Source: Brevibacillus agri (GTDB taxonomy: Bacteria; Bacillota; Bacilli; Brevibacillales; Brevibacillaceae). Taken from it: DNA of 64,000 bases. Both the position numbers and the translations under genes were made by a program. Where the stretch lies: the NCBI RefSeq assembly GCF_004117055.1, contig NZ_CP026363.1:2472001-2536000 (forward strand). The letters run 5' to 3'. This document shows positions 1 through 7,495 of the stretch, in pieces (position 1 is the stretch's first letter; every line of letters starts with the position of its first letter). The notes beneath the pieces are model-generated. The model was given only the letters and a program-made list of their open reading frames with translations. It was not told the origin of the DNA and searched no databases.

Positions 1-756
1 GAAGGGATGGTCGATTCGCGTCAAGGGCGCGGGACCATCGTCAGCAATATTGTTAACGATCCTCTACTGACCCGCAATCCCGCGCATCTCGCTTTGCTGG
101 CCAAAGAGACGCTGCACAAAGTAAAGGCCATGGGCTATTCCATGGATGAATTTACCCGTGTCCTCTCGTGTGTCATGCTGGAGATCAACCAGTTTCCTGT
201 CCTGTTTTTGCGTTTCACAGAGCTGGAGCTTGCCGAGTATTTGCGCCTGGTGCAATACCATCTCCCCAGTGTCATGCTGGAGGGGCGGACCTTCGATGAT
301 TTTGCCCAGCGAGTCGAACAGGACCCGAGCTTTTTGCAGCAATACAAGGCGATCGTCACTCACCCTTCCGTTAATTTGCGCATGAAGCACCGTTTGCCGC
401 GAGAGGCTCCGCCTGTCGTCAGCCTCGATTTTATACCCGATCCGACTACGGTCATTCCGGCCATGGAGGCGTATCCCCGCCATACAAAAGTCGGGCTGGT
501 CTGTGCGACGATCCGCGGTGCGGCAGGAATGATAAATGACTTGTACAACGCAGGCATCACGCATCTGGATATTCGGACGATCGAAGCGAATCATCCCGAC
601 GTGTTCGACCTGATTACGAATTGTGATGTCGTCTACATATCGAAGCCCGGCTATATGGTCAGACCGCATTTGCTGACGCTGCCAAAAGTAAAGGAATACC
701 AGGAAATTCCCGATCACCACGGAATCAATGAACTGCGCAAGATCGTGACGCAATGA
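1..756 (+). CDS. GntR-type transcriptional regulator, 5' end outside window
   Basis: The reading frame is open from base 1, so the gene starts upstream of the window. The first residues (SRQGRGT, codons 6-12) are the usual end of a GntR winged helix, where the wing carries a G-x-G-T loop. The rest, about 235 residues, is an effector-binding region I do not recognise; it has a Rossmann-like stretch (HTKVGLVCATIRGAAG) near residues 160-175. The ligand cannot be read from the sequence. It ends at a TGA, followed by a hairpin at 829-847. Family call moderate, because most of the DNA-binding domain is missing. Confidence 0.6.
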   Translation, partial: EGMVDSRQGRGTIVSNIVNDPLLTRNPAHLALLAKETLHKVKAMGYSMDEFTRVLSCVMLEINQFPVLFLRFTELELAEYLRLVQYHLPSVMLEGRTFDDFAQRVEQDPSFLQQYKAIVTHPSVNLRMKHRLPREAPPVVSLDFIPDPTTVIPAMEAYPRHTKVGLVCATIRGAAGMINDLYNAGITHLDIRTIEANHPDVFDLITNCDVVYISKPGYMVRPHLLTLPKVKEYQEIPDHHGINELRKIVTQ

Positions 757-828
757 TTTTTTGCCTGTTATGCCCTTATTTTCTGGCGGTTTGCAGAGCT
801 TTTTCCTTCCTGATATGTACAAAAGCCG

Positions 829-850
829 CCGGCAGCCTGTCTGCCGGTTG
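829..850 (+). terminator. Possible terminator after the GntR gene
   Basis: A perfect 7-bp stem (CCGGCAG at 829-835, CTGCCGG at 841-847) with a 5-base loop. The T-tract behind it is broken (ttgtgctgtttt), so termination may be weak. Confidence 0.4.
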
Positions 851-967
851 TGCTGTTTTCAGGCAAGACATCCGCTGATTTTGCCGCAAGAATAGACAAG
901 TATACCATGCCGATGCACCTTCACCTACATACTTTGTAGATGTAACGAACAGGAGGGGGTGAGGTTC

Positions 968-1180
968 ATGGGTTGCGGATGCAGAAAGTCTCATTGCAAG
1001 TGCTACTACAAGAAGTGCTGCAAGAGGAAATACTACAAAAAACATTGCTACTACAAGCCTTACTACAGAACGGAATGTAAAACTGGTCGTGGAAGCTGCG
1101 GTCACCATCACCATCACGGCGAGAGCTGCGGACACGGCGGTTACGGGTCCTCTTGGGGTGGCCACGACAGCAAATATTAA
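968..1180 (+). CDS. Small Cys/Tyr/Lys/His-rich protein, spore-coat-like
   Basis: The protein has 70 residues. The first half is Cys, Tyr and Lys rich with repeated C-x(1-3)-C and CYYK motifs; the second half is Gly/His rich with a natural run of five His. I chose the ATG at 968 because AGGAGGGGG (951-959) sits 8 bases before it; a GTG three codons upstream overlaps that site. There is no signal peptide or membrane segment. Tyr/Cys-rich, basic, small proteins of this kind are typical of Bacillus spore outer coat or crust, where they crosslink. That role is inferred from composition only; metal binding by the His/Cys clusters is an alternative. A strong terminator follows directly. Confidence 0.65.
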   Translation: MGCGCRKSHCKCYYKKCCKRKYYKKHCYYKPYYRTECKTGRGSCGHHHHHGESCGHGGYGSSWGGHDSKY

Positions 1181-1187
1181 TTCATCG

Positions 1188-1216
1188 AAAAAAAGCGCCT
1201 TTTACGGCGCTTTTTT
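1188..1216 (+). terminator. Rho-independent terminator of the Cys-rich gene
   Basis: An A-run plus GCGCC, a 6-base loop, then GGCGC and a run of six T. Repeat copy C begins almost immediately after the T-run. Confidence 0.85.
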
Positions 1217-1220
1217 CGTG

Positions 1221-1276
1221 CTATCCAGTATAAGGGCAACTATGACTGCGTCAATGGTTCGGCGCAGCCAAGTTTT
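1221..1276 (+). repeat. Terminator-linked dispersed repeat, copy C
   Basis: It contains CCAGTATAAGGGCAAC, a small hairpin (CTGCG 1246-1250 with CGCAG 1263-1267) and CAGCCAAGTTTTC. The same three blocks recur at 42391-42526 and 56965-57046. It lies right behind the terminator T-run of the preceding gene. Confidence 0.65.
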
Positions 1277-1339
1277 CGAATTTTTTCGCAAGTTTGCGGT
1301 GCTGGCATCGTACACTACAGTAGCGAAGGGAATGGGGGA

Positions 1340-1696
1340 ATGCAAATGAACCATCTGGTCGGAAAAGACGAGCGAATGTGGGCCATGATCGCACATTTGT
1401 CCGCGCTGATCGGCTTTCTGATCCCATTTGGCAATGTGCTGGGGCCGCTTTTGGTCTGGTTGTTCAAACGCGAAGAGGGCCCCTTTTTTGAGGAGCACGG
1501 AAAGGAAGCGCTCAATTTCAGCATCTCGGTCACGATCTACGCAGCCATTTCCAGCATCCTGCTCATTGTCTTCATCGGCGTGATTTTATTGACCGCCCTG
1601 TTCTTTTTCTGGATCGTCTTCGTCGTGATTGCCGCCGTTCGGGCCAACGAAGGGAAAACGTACCGCTATCCGCTGACGTTGCGATTTATCAAATGA
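1340..1696 (+). CDS. DUF4870-type small membrane protein
   Basis: A protein of 118 residues with an N-terminal part (residues 12-40, LSALIGFLIPFGNVLGPL) and a hydrophobic C-terminal half that give three to four membrane segments. The central KREEGPFFEEHGKEALNF is the marker of the DUF4870/Tic20-like family. The function of that family in bacteria is not settled. GGGGG lies 4-5 bases before the ATG at 1340; the ATG at 1346 is an alternative start two codons in. It stands alone, with repeat copy C upstream and a terminator downstream, so it probably has its own promoter. Confidence 0.75.
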   Translation: MQMNHLVGKDERMWAMIAHLSALIGFLIPFGNVLGPLLVWLFKREEGPFFEEHGKEALNFSISVTIYAAISSILLIVFIGVILLTALFFFWIVFVVIAAVRANEGKTYRYPLTLRFIK

Positions 1697-1710
1697 GTGA
1701 TTCGCCATCG

Positions 1711-1743
1711 AGCAGCCGCTCCTTTGGGAACGGCTTTTTTTTC
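1711..1743 (+). terminator. Terminator of the DUF4870 gene
   Basis: AGCCG (1714-1718) pairs with CGGCT (1731-1735) around an inner TCC/GGA stem, followed by a T-run. Confidence 0.8.
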
Positions 1744-1832
1744 GTAATTTTCCCGCAACAGGCAGGGTGAATGGTCATTCATCGCGAAAAACTAGGGAGG
1801 ACAAAGAATCGGGGCGAAGGGAGTGGGAAGTC

Positions 1833-3008
1833 ATGCTGACTGGCGTTACGGTTGTCGATTTTTCTCGTCATCTGCCTGGGCCGATCTGCACCATGCGACT
1901 CGCTGACCTGGGAGCGGAAGTCATCGAGGTGGAGGCGTTTCGCGAAGACGAGCACGCCTCGGCGGTTTTTCCCAGCCCGTCTGCGGCCAGAGAAACGGGA
2001 GCGTTTTCCTTGCGTTCGCATCGCAATCACAAGAGCATTTCGCTTAACCTGCGGACAGATGAAGGAAAGGCGCTCGCGTTTGCTCTCGCCAGACAGGCTG
2101 ACGTCGTGGTGGAAAGCTACCGTCCAGGTGTCATGCGCCACCTCGGGCTTGACTACGATCGCCTGTGGGCCGCTCATCCGGCTGTCATCTACTGCTCGGT
2201 CACCGGGTACGGCCAGAGCGGGGAGATGCATCAGCTCGGCGGGCACGATCTCAACGTTCAGGCGGTCAGCGGCTTTCTCTCCCTGCTGCGCGATGCTTCT
2301 GGCAAGCCAGTCCTGGCAGACATTCCTCTCTCCGATTACGCCCTGGGTCTGTACGCAAGCGAGCAAATTTGCGCGGCGCTGGTGCAGCGGGCACGAACCG
2401 GGCGCGGCGCCTATCTGGACGTGGCCGCCGCCGACTTGCTCGCGGCGTGGGTAGGGCTGCAGGCGATTTTTACGGCTTGCCAGGCTACCGCGAGTACGAA
2501 TCAGAGCAATAAGGGGCTGTTGGCGCATCAGGTGTTTGAAACCGCCGACGGGCAGTACGTGGCGCTCGCCGCTGTGGAGGAGCGCTACTGGCTGAGCTTT
2601 TGCCGGGCGGTGGGCCGGGCTGACTGGGAGGCGTATCACCGCGGGACGATCGCGGAGCACCCCGAGGTATGGGAGGAGCTGAAAGCCTTGTTTTTATCCC
2701 GCACACAGGCGGAGTGGAACGAGCTGGGGAGCGAGGTGGATTGCTGTCTGACGGCGGTGGAGGAAATGGAAAACTGGTCGAATATTCGCTATGTGTCCGA
2801 GCGGGAAATTGCCTACACGCTTCCTTTTCTGGACAAGCGGGAGCCGACCGGCGCAGCGAAAAGCTCTCGCCCTGGCGCTTCCGACCGCAAAGCTCCTTCG
2901 TGGCATGCCGACTGCACGGCAGAGTTGCTCAGGCGAAAGCTGAACATAACGGATGAAGGCTTGCGCAAGCTCAAGCGGCAAGGCGTCATCCCGGAGTCGT
3001 CCGTATAG
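1833..3008 (+). CDS. CaiB/BaiF (class III) CoA-transferase
   Basis: A protein of 391 residues, the usual length for class III CoA-transferases, which move CoA between carboxylic acids through an aspartyl-CoA intermediate. The N-terminus (LTGVTVVDFSRHLPGP) and the ADLGAEVIEVE and SYRPGVM segments are family hallmarks. The Asp in DIPLSDYALG (about residues 166-175) is at the place of the catalytic Asp. I start at ATG 1833, with AAGGGAG 9 bases upstream, instead of in the longer open frame from 1767. The crotonase-fold gene follows after 18 bases, so the pair probably works in one acyl-CoA pathway. Substrate unknown. Confidence 0.85.
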   Translation: MLTGVTVVDFSRHLPGPICTMRLADLGAEVIEVEAFREDEHASAVFPSPSAARETGAFSLRSHRNHKSISLNLRTDEGKALAFALARQADVVVESYRPGVMRHLGLDYDRLWAAHPAVIYCSVTGYGQSGEMHQLGGHDLNVQAVSGFLSLLRDASGKPVLADIPLSDYALGLYASEQICAALVQRARTGRGAYLDVAAADLLAAWVGLQAIFTACQATASTNQSNKGLLAHQVFETADGQYVALAAVEERYWLSFCRAVGRADWEAYHRGTIAEHPEVWEELKALFLSRTQAEWNELGSEVDCCLTAVEEMENWSNIRYVSEREIAYTLPFLDKREPTGAAKSSRPGASDRKAPSWHADCTAELLRRKLNITDEGLRKLKRQGVIPESSV

Positions 3009-3026
3009 AAAGGAGAAGAGACAACT

Positions 3027-3800
3027 ATGGAGCAAGAAGTCCAAGCAACCCCGCTTTTGGTGAAAAAAGAAGAGGGCGTCTGCACGATCACGCTCAATCG
3101 GCCGCGCGTGCTGAACGCGATGACGGTCGAGATGTTTGCGCTGTTGCAAACGTCGATTGCGGAGGCGGCGGATGATCCGGAGGTGGAAGTGCTCATTCTC
3201 AGAGGAGCAGGCGGCAATTTTTGCTCCGGCGCTGATTTGACCGTGCTGACGGCGCTGAGCGAAAAAGACGAAGCGGATGAGGCGCTTGCGGTCATTAACG
3301 ATTTTATTGCGCGGCTGCACCAGATGCCGAAGCCGGTAATTGCCGTCGTGGAAGGGGTGGCGGTCGGAGCGGGGCTCAATCTGGCGCTGCATGCCGATTT
3401 TGTCATTGCCACGACAGATGCCGTGCTGCAGGAGCCGTTTGTCCAGATCGGACTGACTACCGACTTTGGCGGCACGTATTTGCTGCCGCAACTGGTAGGA
3501 ACGGCATGGGCGAAACGGCTGGCTCTGCTCGGGGAAAAAGTTTCCGGGCAAACAGCCGAGCAGATTGGCTTGATCTATCGTGCGGTTGAGCCAGCGCTCA
3601 TCGAGCAGGAGGTGGAAGCGCTGGTGGCTGCCGTGCGGCGCTTGCCGCGACAGGCGTATGCCGTTACGAAAGAAGGGCTGGGACGGTGCCAGTTTAACGG
3701 GCTGGAGTACGCGCTCGCCTGGGAAAAGCAGCAGCAGCCGTCCTTGATCGCCCATCCTGCGTTTCAATCGCTGGTACGTGCCAAAATGAAACGGACGTAA
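3027..3800 (+). CDS. Enoyl-CoA hydratase/isomerase (crotonase) family protein
   Basis: A protein of 257 residues with the crotonase fold. The oxyanion-hole segments are GAGGNFCSGADLT (about residues 68-80) and EGVAVGAGLNLAL (about 112-124). By eye, the two glutamates that serve hydratases are both absent: Asn follows GAGL where the first is expected, and Phe is in the EPF segment where the second is expected. An isomerase or another crotonase activity is therefore more likely than simple hydration. AAAGGAGAAG precedes the ATG. It is probably cotranscribed with the CoA-transferase gene. It ends 13 bases from the oppositely oriented Gmad2 gene, with no clear terminator between. Confidence 0.85.
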   Translation: MEQEVQATPLLVKKEEGVCTITLNRPRVLNAMTVEMFALLQTSIAEAADDPEVEVLILRGAGGNFCSGADLTVLTALSEKDEADEALAVINDFIARLHQMPKPVIAVVEGVAVGAGLNLALHADFVIATTDAVLQEPFVQIGLTTDFGGTYLLPQLVGTAWAKRLALLGEKVSGQTAEQIGLIYRAVEPALIEQEVEALVAAVRRLPRQAYAVTKEGLGRCQFNGLEYALAWEKQQQPSLIAHPAFQSLVRAKMKRT

Positions 3801-3813
3801 AAACGCTACAGCG

Positions 3814-4236
3814 CTACTTCGGCAAAGGGATGTTCAGCTCGTGAATGCGCTGGCCGGATTCCGCGCTTTCCTCGAACAAGGTAAGGACAGGGGCTTTCAG
3901 CTTGGCGGCGTCGAGACTCAGGTTGATGGCGAACGTGCCCCATTCGGGTGCCCCTTGGCTGGCTGTGACAAAGCTGTCGGCCAGCGTGTTGCCTTCGTCT
4001 GTCACGACAAAGCGCACGGTAGCTTCGAACACGCGGGCTTCGCCTTTTACGGCGTATTGGCCGGGTCCTGTTTTCGTTACGGCGATGTTGCGAAACGCTT
4101 CGTTCTCGTACTTGCCGCCTTGCTCGCCGGCAGGCTGTTCCGTGGCGCTGCTAGGCAACGGAAGTGCAGCGGCTGGCACACAGACGGAGCCGACCGCGAG
4201 AAGTGACACGATCATCAGTTTTTGGGGAAAACGCAT
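3814..4236 (-). CDS. Secreted Gmad2 (germination-linked Ig-like) domain protein
   Basis: A protein of 140 residues: a signal peptide (residues 1-25, basic start then VSLLAVGSVCVPAAALP), a short linker, then one Gmad2 domain from about residue 45 to the end (NEAFRNIAVTKTGPGQYAVKG, GAPEWGTF, ELNIPLPK). Gmad2 is an immunoglobulin-like domain named from the sporulation and germination protein GerM. A paralogue with the same domain and a lipobox is at 54833-55309. This copy has no lipobox Cys, so it is probably secreted free rather than lipid-anchored. The domain call is firm; the partner is unknown. Confidence 0.75.
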   Translation of the reverse strand: MRFPQKLMIVSLLAVGSVCVPAAALPLPSSATEQPAGEQGGKYENEAFRNIAVTKTGPGQYAVKGEARVFEATVRFVVTDEGNTLADSFVTASQGAPEWGTFAINLSLDAAKLKAPVLTLFEESAESGQRIHELNIPLPK

Positions 4237-4353
4237 GCGATCCCTTCCTTTTCCAGAGTGATGCTACGTTTTTAAGATGGCGTGCCAGCAACTGTTTTAT
4301 GCTGGAAAAGTCGCTCGCCTCAACAATGGGAACGGGGAAGGGAAGAATATCCG

Positions 4354-4382
4354 TTGAGCGAGAGTGAATTGTGTGGTAAAGT
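4354..4382 (+). promoter_or_regulatory. Sigma-A-like promoter for the candidate RNA
   Basis: TTGAGC (4354-4359), a 17-base spacer, TAAAGT (4377-4382). It points into a stretch with no coding frame and a terminator about 270 bases on. Confidence 0.55.
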
Positions 4383-4388
4383 AGGGAT

Positions 4389-4658
4389 ATCAAGATCCTG
4401 CGATGTACGTAAGACCGTAAATGTTTCTAACCTTATACGTGTTTTTCGGGAGACGGAAATTTGCGTTGGATGTCAGGCCCACCTCCCTTTTGGGGATGCA
4501 TGGGAAGGCTGAAGGGCAGAAGGGTCACCCACCTGTGTGAGCGCAGGTTATAGAAACATGAGGTCAACGGCAGAGCGGGGACTTGGCAGCATGCAAAAGC
4601 AAAGATTGGCCGATAGCATGAAAAAACCACTTGGAGACTTCCAGGTGGTTTTTCTATG
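4389..4658 (+). ncRNA. Candidate free-standing structured RNA
   Basis: Between two minus-strand genes there is a plus-strand unit with promoter (4354-4382), no convincing reading frame, and a strong terminator at 4621-4654. ATGTTTCTA (4421-4429) pairs perfectly with TAGAAACAT (4551-4559) across 120 bases, extended by ACCT/AGGT with a 2-base bulge. Inside it GCCC (4477-4480) can pair with GGGC (4514-4517), and CCTCCC with GGGAAGG. No plus-strand gene follows, so it is not a leader. I see no SRP GGAAGCAGC core and no T-box AGGGTGG motif. It could be 6S-like or new; identity open. Confidence 0.5.
4621..4654 (+). terminator. Terminator of the candidate RNA (bidirectional)
   Basis: AAAACCACTTGG pairs with CCAGGTGGTTTT around AGACTT. 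There are A- and T-runs on the two sides, so it can also serve the minus-strand gene ending at 4701. Confidence 0.8.
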
Positions 4659-4700
4659 TTTGGGGTGCGGAGCGAGACGACGTGCAGGACGTTGTTCGTC

Positions 4701-5168
4701 TCAATGGGTCGTTTTGTTTTGCTTGCCGGAACCGTGTCCCTGGCCCTGGCTTTGTCTGCGCCCCGAATCCTGGCCGTCCTGCTGGTCGTTGTTTATGATC
4801 GTCAGGCTTTGCTCCAGCGATTGCGAATCTTGGGCGTCCTGCAGAATTTGGTACATTTGCAAAAAGTTCGCTTTTTGACCTTCCGGAATCCCTTTGATAC
4901 GGACGGTCAATTCTTGTGGACCGCTTTGCTGTCCTTGCCCCTGTCCGCCTTGGCTGCTCTGCCCGCTTCCTTCGCCGGAGGTTGGCTGCTCGTCAAGAAA
5001 ACTGAGGAACATGGAGTCGCTGTCCTGAAAATCTTGCCCGCCGCCACTCGATTGCTGCCCGCCGCCGTTCTGTCCACCGCTGCTTTGTCCGCCTTGTCCG
5101 CCGTTTTGCTGCTCAAACAATACGCTGAACTCGTTTAGATCAGTCTGGATGATGCCGATGACGTTCAT
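4701..5168 (-). CDS. Gln/Gly/Ser-rich low-complexity protein
   Basis: A protein of 155 residues with a clear ribosome binding site (GGAGGA) before the ATG. An ordered N-terminus (about residues 1-20, MNVIGIIQTDLNEFSVLFEQ) is followed by Gly/Gln/Ser tracts (about 21-45 and 60-85), a folded-looking segment (about 86-125, ELTVRIKGIPEGQKANFLQM) and a Gln/Gly-rich tail. I do not recognise the family. There is no signal peptide and no Cys. The composition resembles disordered spore-surface or matrix proteins, but that is only suggestive. Codon use is like that of the neighbours, so a real gene is likely. Confidence 0.6.
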   Translation of the reverse strand: MNVIGIIQTDLNEFSVLFEQQNGGQGGQSSGGQNGGGQQSSGGGQDFQDSDSMFLSFLDEQPTSGEGSGQSSQGGQGQGQQSGPQELTVRIKGIPEGQKANFLQMYQILQDAQDSQSLEQSLTIINNDQQDGQDSGRRQSQGQGHGSGKQNKTTH

Positions 5169-5558
5169 CCTGATCCTCCTTCCAAAATTGAAAATGGGCT
5201 GGAATCCTGTTTCTTGCCAAAGGAGCGTGCAACAAGCCCTTCACCACTGCGATGGCAAATGCCGTAAACACCAAGCTCGATCATCAGTAAGGCTGGCCAG
5301 GCAGGACACGGCGCGGACCAAAAAGGCGAACACGAACCAAAACAGTCAGTCGTGCAAGCAAACTATGGTTGCGGGGCGAAGCAGGATAAGGAGCAGCAAG
5401 CAGCACGAAAGGCAAGCAAGCGGGTCATGCTTGCCTTTGATGCAACTGGAGGTGACGTTTTCGACCGCCAACGCCCGGCGAAACAATGCGTCCGTTTTCG
5501 TTAGCGTAGGCAGGCTGATTCAAAAACGAGGACACCCATCCATGCTCTTAGTATGAGC
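5169..5558. other. Intergenic region with an isolated perfect hairpin
   Basis: About 390 bases without a convincing gene; a 135-codon open frame crossing it has no ribosome binding site and odd composition. It must hold the promoter of the minus-strand Gln-rich gene and the 3' end of rqcH. An inverted repeat with 10-bp arms (AAAGGCAAGC 5408-5417, GCTTGCCTTT 5429-5438) has no T-run on either strand. Confidence 0.4.
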
Positions 5559-7313
5559 TTAGGGAGTTTCGCTATGCGTGGGGGAAGCGTTCGCTTTCAG
5601 GCGGCGAACGAGCGCTTCATCCGGGGTGACGTACAACGTGCGCTGCTGCTCGTAAATGACGTAGCCTGGCTTGGCGCCGCTCGGCTTTTTGACGTGCCGA
5701 ATCAAGGTGTAGTCGACAGGAATCTGGCTGCCTTCTTTGGCGCGGCTGAAATAGGCGGCCAGGTTGGCGGCTTCGAGCAAGGTTTGATCGGAAAACTCGC
5801 GGGCGCGGATGACGACGTGGGAGCCGGGAATGTCTTTTGTATGCAGCCACGTTTCATGCGCAAAAGCCAGCTTGTTTGTCAAAAACTCGTTTTGCTTGTT
5901 GTTTTTTCCGACCAAAATTTCGGTGCCGTCTGACGAGACGTACCGTTCCAGCTCGGGGCGCGTATCCTTTTTCTTGCGCGGTCCGCGCTTTTTCCGGTCG
6001 CGCATGTAGCCTTGCTCGACCAGCTCTTCGCGAATTTCTTCCGCTTCCTTCAGGCTGGCGTGGCCGAGTTGGACCAAAAGGCCGTCCAGGTAAAGAATTT
6101 CCGCTTTGGCTTGCTCGATCTGCTCGCTGACGATTTGCAGGCTGTTTTTCGCTTTGTTGTACCGTTTGTAATAGGCCTGCAAATTTTCCGAAGGAGTCTT
6201 CAACGGGTCCAGCGGGATGGTGATGGTGCTGCCAGCCTCGTCGTACCAGTTGACGGTGACCAGTTCGGTGTCGCCGCGCTTCATCTGATGCATGTTGGCG
6301 GTAATCAGCTCGCCGTACAGACGGAACAAATCGGCGTCGTGCGCCTCCTGTAGCGTTTGCTCCAGTTTCTCGATCTTCTTTTCGTTTTTGTTGCGCTCGG
6401 CGGTGACGAAGCGAATCAGGTCGTGGGCGCGTTGCTTGACCGTATCGCGCAGAGCTTTGCCCTCGTAAAATGCCTGCAGGCAGGCTTGCACGGAAGGATA
6501 CGGCGTGGCGGTGCCATCGCCGCCATCGGTCAGGTGCGTCAGCTCGACGACGTGAAAATACGCTTTGTCGGGGCGTTCCACAATCGCAGGCGCGTAGTTG
6601 TGCGCCTTGACCGCTTCCATGACCGAGGAAAAAGCTTGCCACAGCGTGTCGCGATTGGCCAGCTTTGCCCGGTGGACGATTTCTTTTGCCAAAAGCGGGC
6701 TGATGCCCATGTAGCGGTCGACGATTTGCTTGTCCAGCCGCCCGCTGTTCCAATCGATGGAGGAAATGAACGCCTGCTCGGTGACGGTGAGCGGATCGTG
6801 TTTGTCCTGGCTCGGCGGGGAGACGTACGGACGTCCAGGGGTGACTTGCCTGTATTGGCTGATCGCCAGCGTCACGTGCATGGCACTGTCGAGAATCGTT
6901 CCCGTTGCCGGATCGACGAGAATAATGTTGCTGTGCTTGCCCATGATTTCCATGATAATGCGGCGGAGCGCCGTGTCTCCCAGCTCGTCGCGGGTACGGA
7001 TATCCATGTGGATGATCCGCTCCATGCCGATCTGTTCGATCGATTCGATCAGCCCGCCTTCACAATGCTTGCGCAGCAGCATGCAAAACATCGGAGCTTC
7101 CAGCGGATTCGTAAACTCTTCGGTCGTAAGGTGAATCCGGGGGTACGTCGGATTGGCAGACAGCAAGAGCTTGACTGTTTCTCCCGGCGTGCGTACTTGC
7201 ATGACAATATCGCTGTGGTGCGGCTGGTGAATCTTGGAGATGCGACCGCCGACACATTTATGTAACTCCCGCGCGACGGCACGGGTTACTACGCCATCAA
7301 ATGCCACAATCAC
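5559..7313 (-). CDS. rqcH: RqcH, ribosome quality control NFACT protein (FbpA/YloA family)
   Basis: A protein of 584 residues matching NFACT proteins: NFACT-N (about 1-190, with ISKIHQPHHSDI, MFCMLLRKH and IMGKHSNIILVD), a coiled-coil middle (about 290-440), and NFACT-R (about 450-560, HTKDIPGSHVVIR). RqcH binds obstructed 50S subunits and recruits tRNA-Ala to add C-terminal Ala tails to stalled chains. The conserved Asp-Arg pair of B. subtilis RqcH (D97-R98) appears here as Glu98-Arg99 in GMERI. It is the first gene of the block shared with B. subtilis and is divergent from yicC. The old fibronectin-binding label of this family is misleading. Confidence 0.9.
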   Translation of the reverse strand: MIVAFDGVVTRAVARELHKCVGGRISKIHQPHHSDIVMQVRTPGETVKLLLSANPTYPRIHLTTEEFTNPLEAPMFCMLLRKHCEGGLIESIEQIGMERIIHMDIRTRDELGDTALRRIIMEIMGKHSNIILVDPATGTILDSAMHVTLAISQYRQVTPGRPYVSPPSQDKHDPLTVTEQAFISSIDWNSGRLDKQIVDRYMGISPLLAKEIVHRAKLANRDTLWQAFSSVMEAVKAHNYAPAIVERPDKAYFHVVELTHLTDGGDGTATPYPSVQACLQAFYEGKALRDTVKQRAHDLIRFVTAERNKNEKKIEKLEQTLQEAHDADLFRLYGELITANMHQMKRGDTELVTVNWYDEAGSTITIPLDPLKTPSENLQAYYKRYNKAKNSLQIVSEQIEQAKAEILYLDGLLVQLGHASLKEAEEIREELVEQGYMRDRKKRGPRKKKDTRPELERYVSSDGTEILVGKNNKQNEFLTNKLAFAHETWLHTKDIPGSHVVIRAREFSDQTLLEAANLAAYFSRAKEGSQIPVDYTLIRHVKKPSGAKPGYVIYEQQRTLYVTPDEALVRRLKANASPTHSETP

Positions 7314-7430
7314 TCACCTCAATCGTTAAAAATGCCTGGAACGTAAAAAAAGATGCCAGAAATGGTTGCCAGTCACAGTGTAGCACAAAGCGGGGGAGGG
7401 AGGAATCTTGTTGTCGCCCTGCGGCTTCGG

Positions 7431-7460
7431 TTGACACTGCCAAGAGTTGTCTCCTATAAT
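7431..7460 (+). promoter_or_regulatory. Near-consensus sigma-A promoter of yicC
   Basis: TTGACA (7431-7436) and TATAAT (7455-7460) separated by 18 bases, about 36 bases before the yicC start. It probably drives yicC-remA-gmk-rpoZ up to the terminator at 9526. Confidence 0.85.
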
Positions 7461-7495
7461 AAATTAACGATTTTGCGTCTGTGGAAGTGAAAACG

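Noticed and set aside
1081..1180. Five-His run as a cloning tag or vector contamination
   Set aside because: It lies inside a native gene with further His and Cys and normal flanks.
4389..4658. T-box leader, SRP RNA or RNase P RNA as the identity of the structured RNA
   Set aside because: No AGGGTGG antiterminator motif and no gene behind it for a T-box; no GGAAGCAGC core for SRP RNA; length and conserved text do not fit RNase P RNA. 6S-like RNA is not excluded.
5408..5438. Perfect hairpin as terminator of rqcH
   Set aside because: No T-run on either strand, so it is recorded only as an inverted repeat.
5149..5556. 135-codon plus-strand frame between the Gln-rich gene and rqcH
   Set aside because: No ribosome binding site, overlaps the start of a real minus-strand gene, composition unlike a protein.
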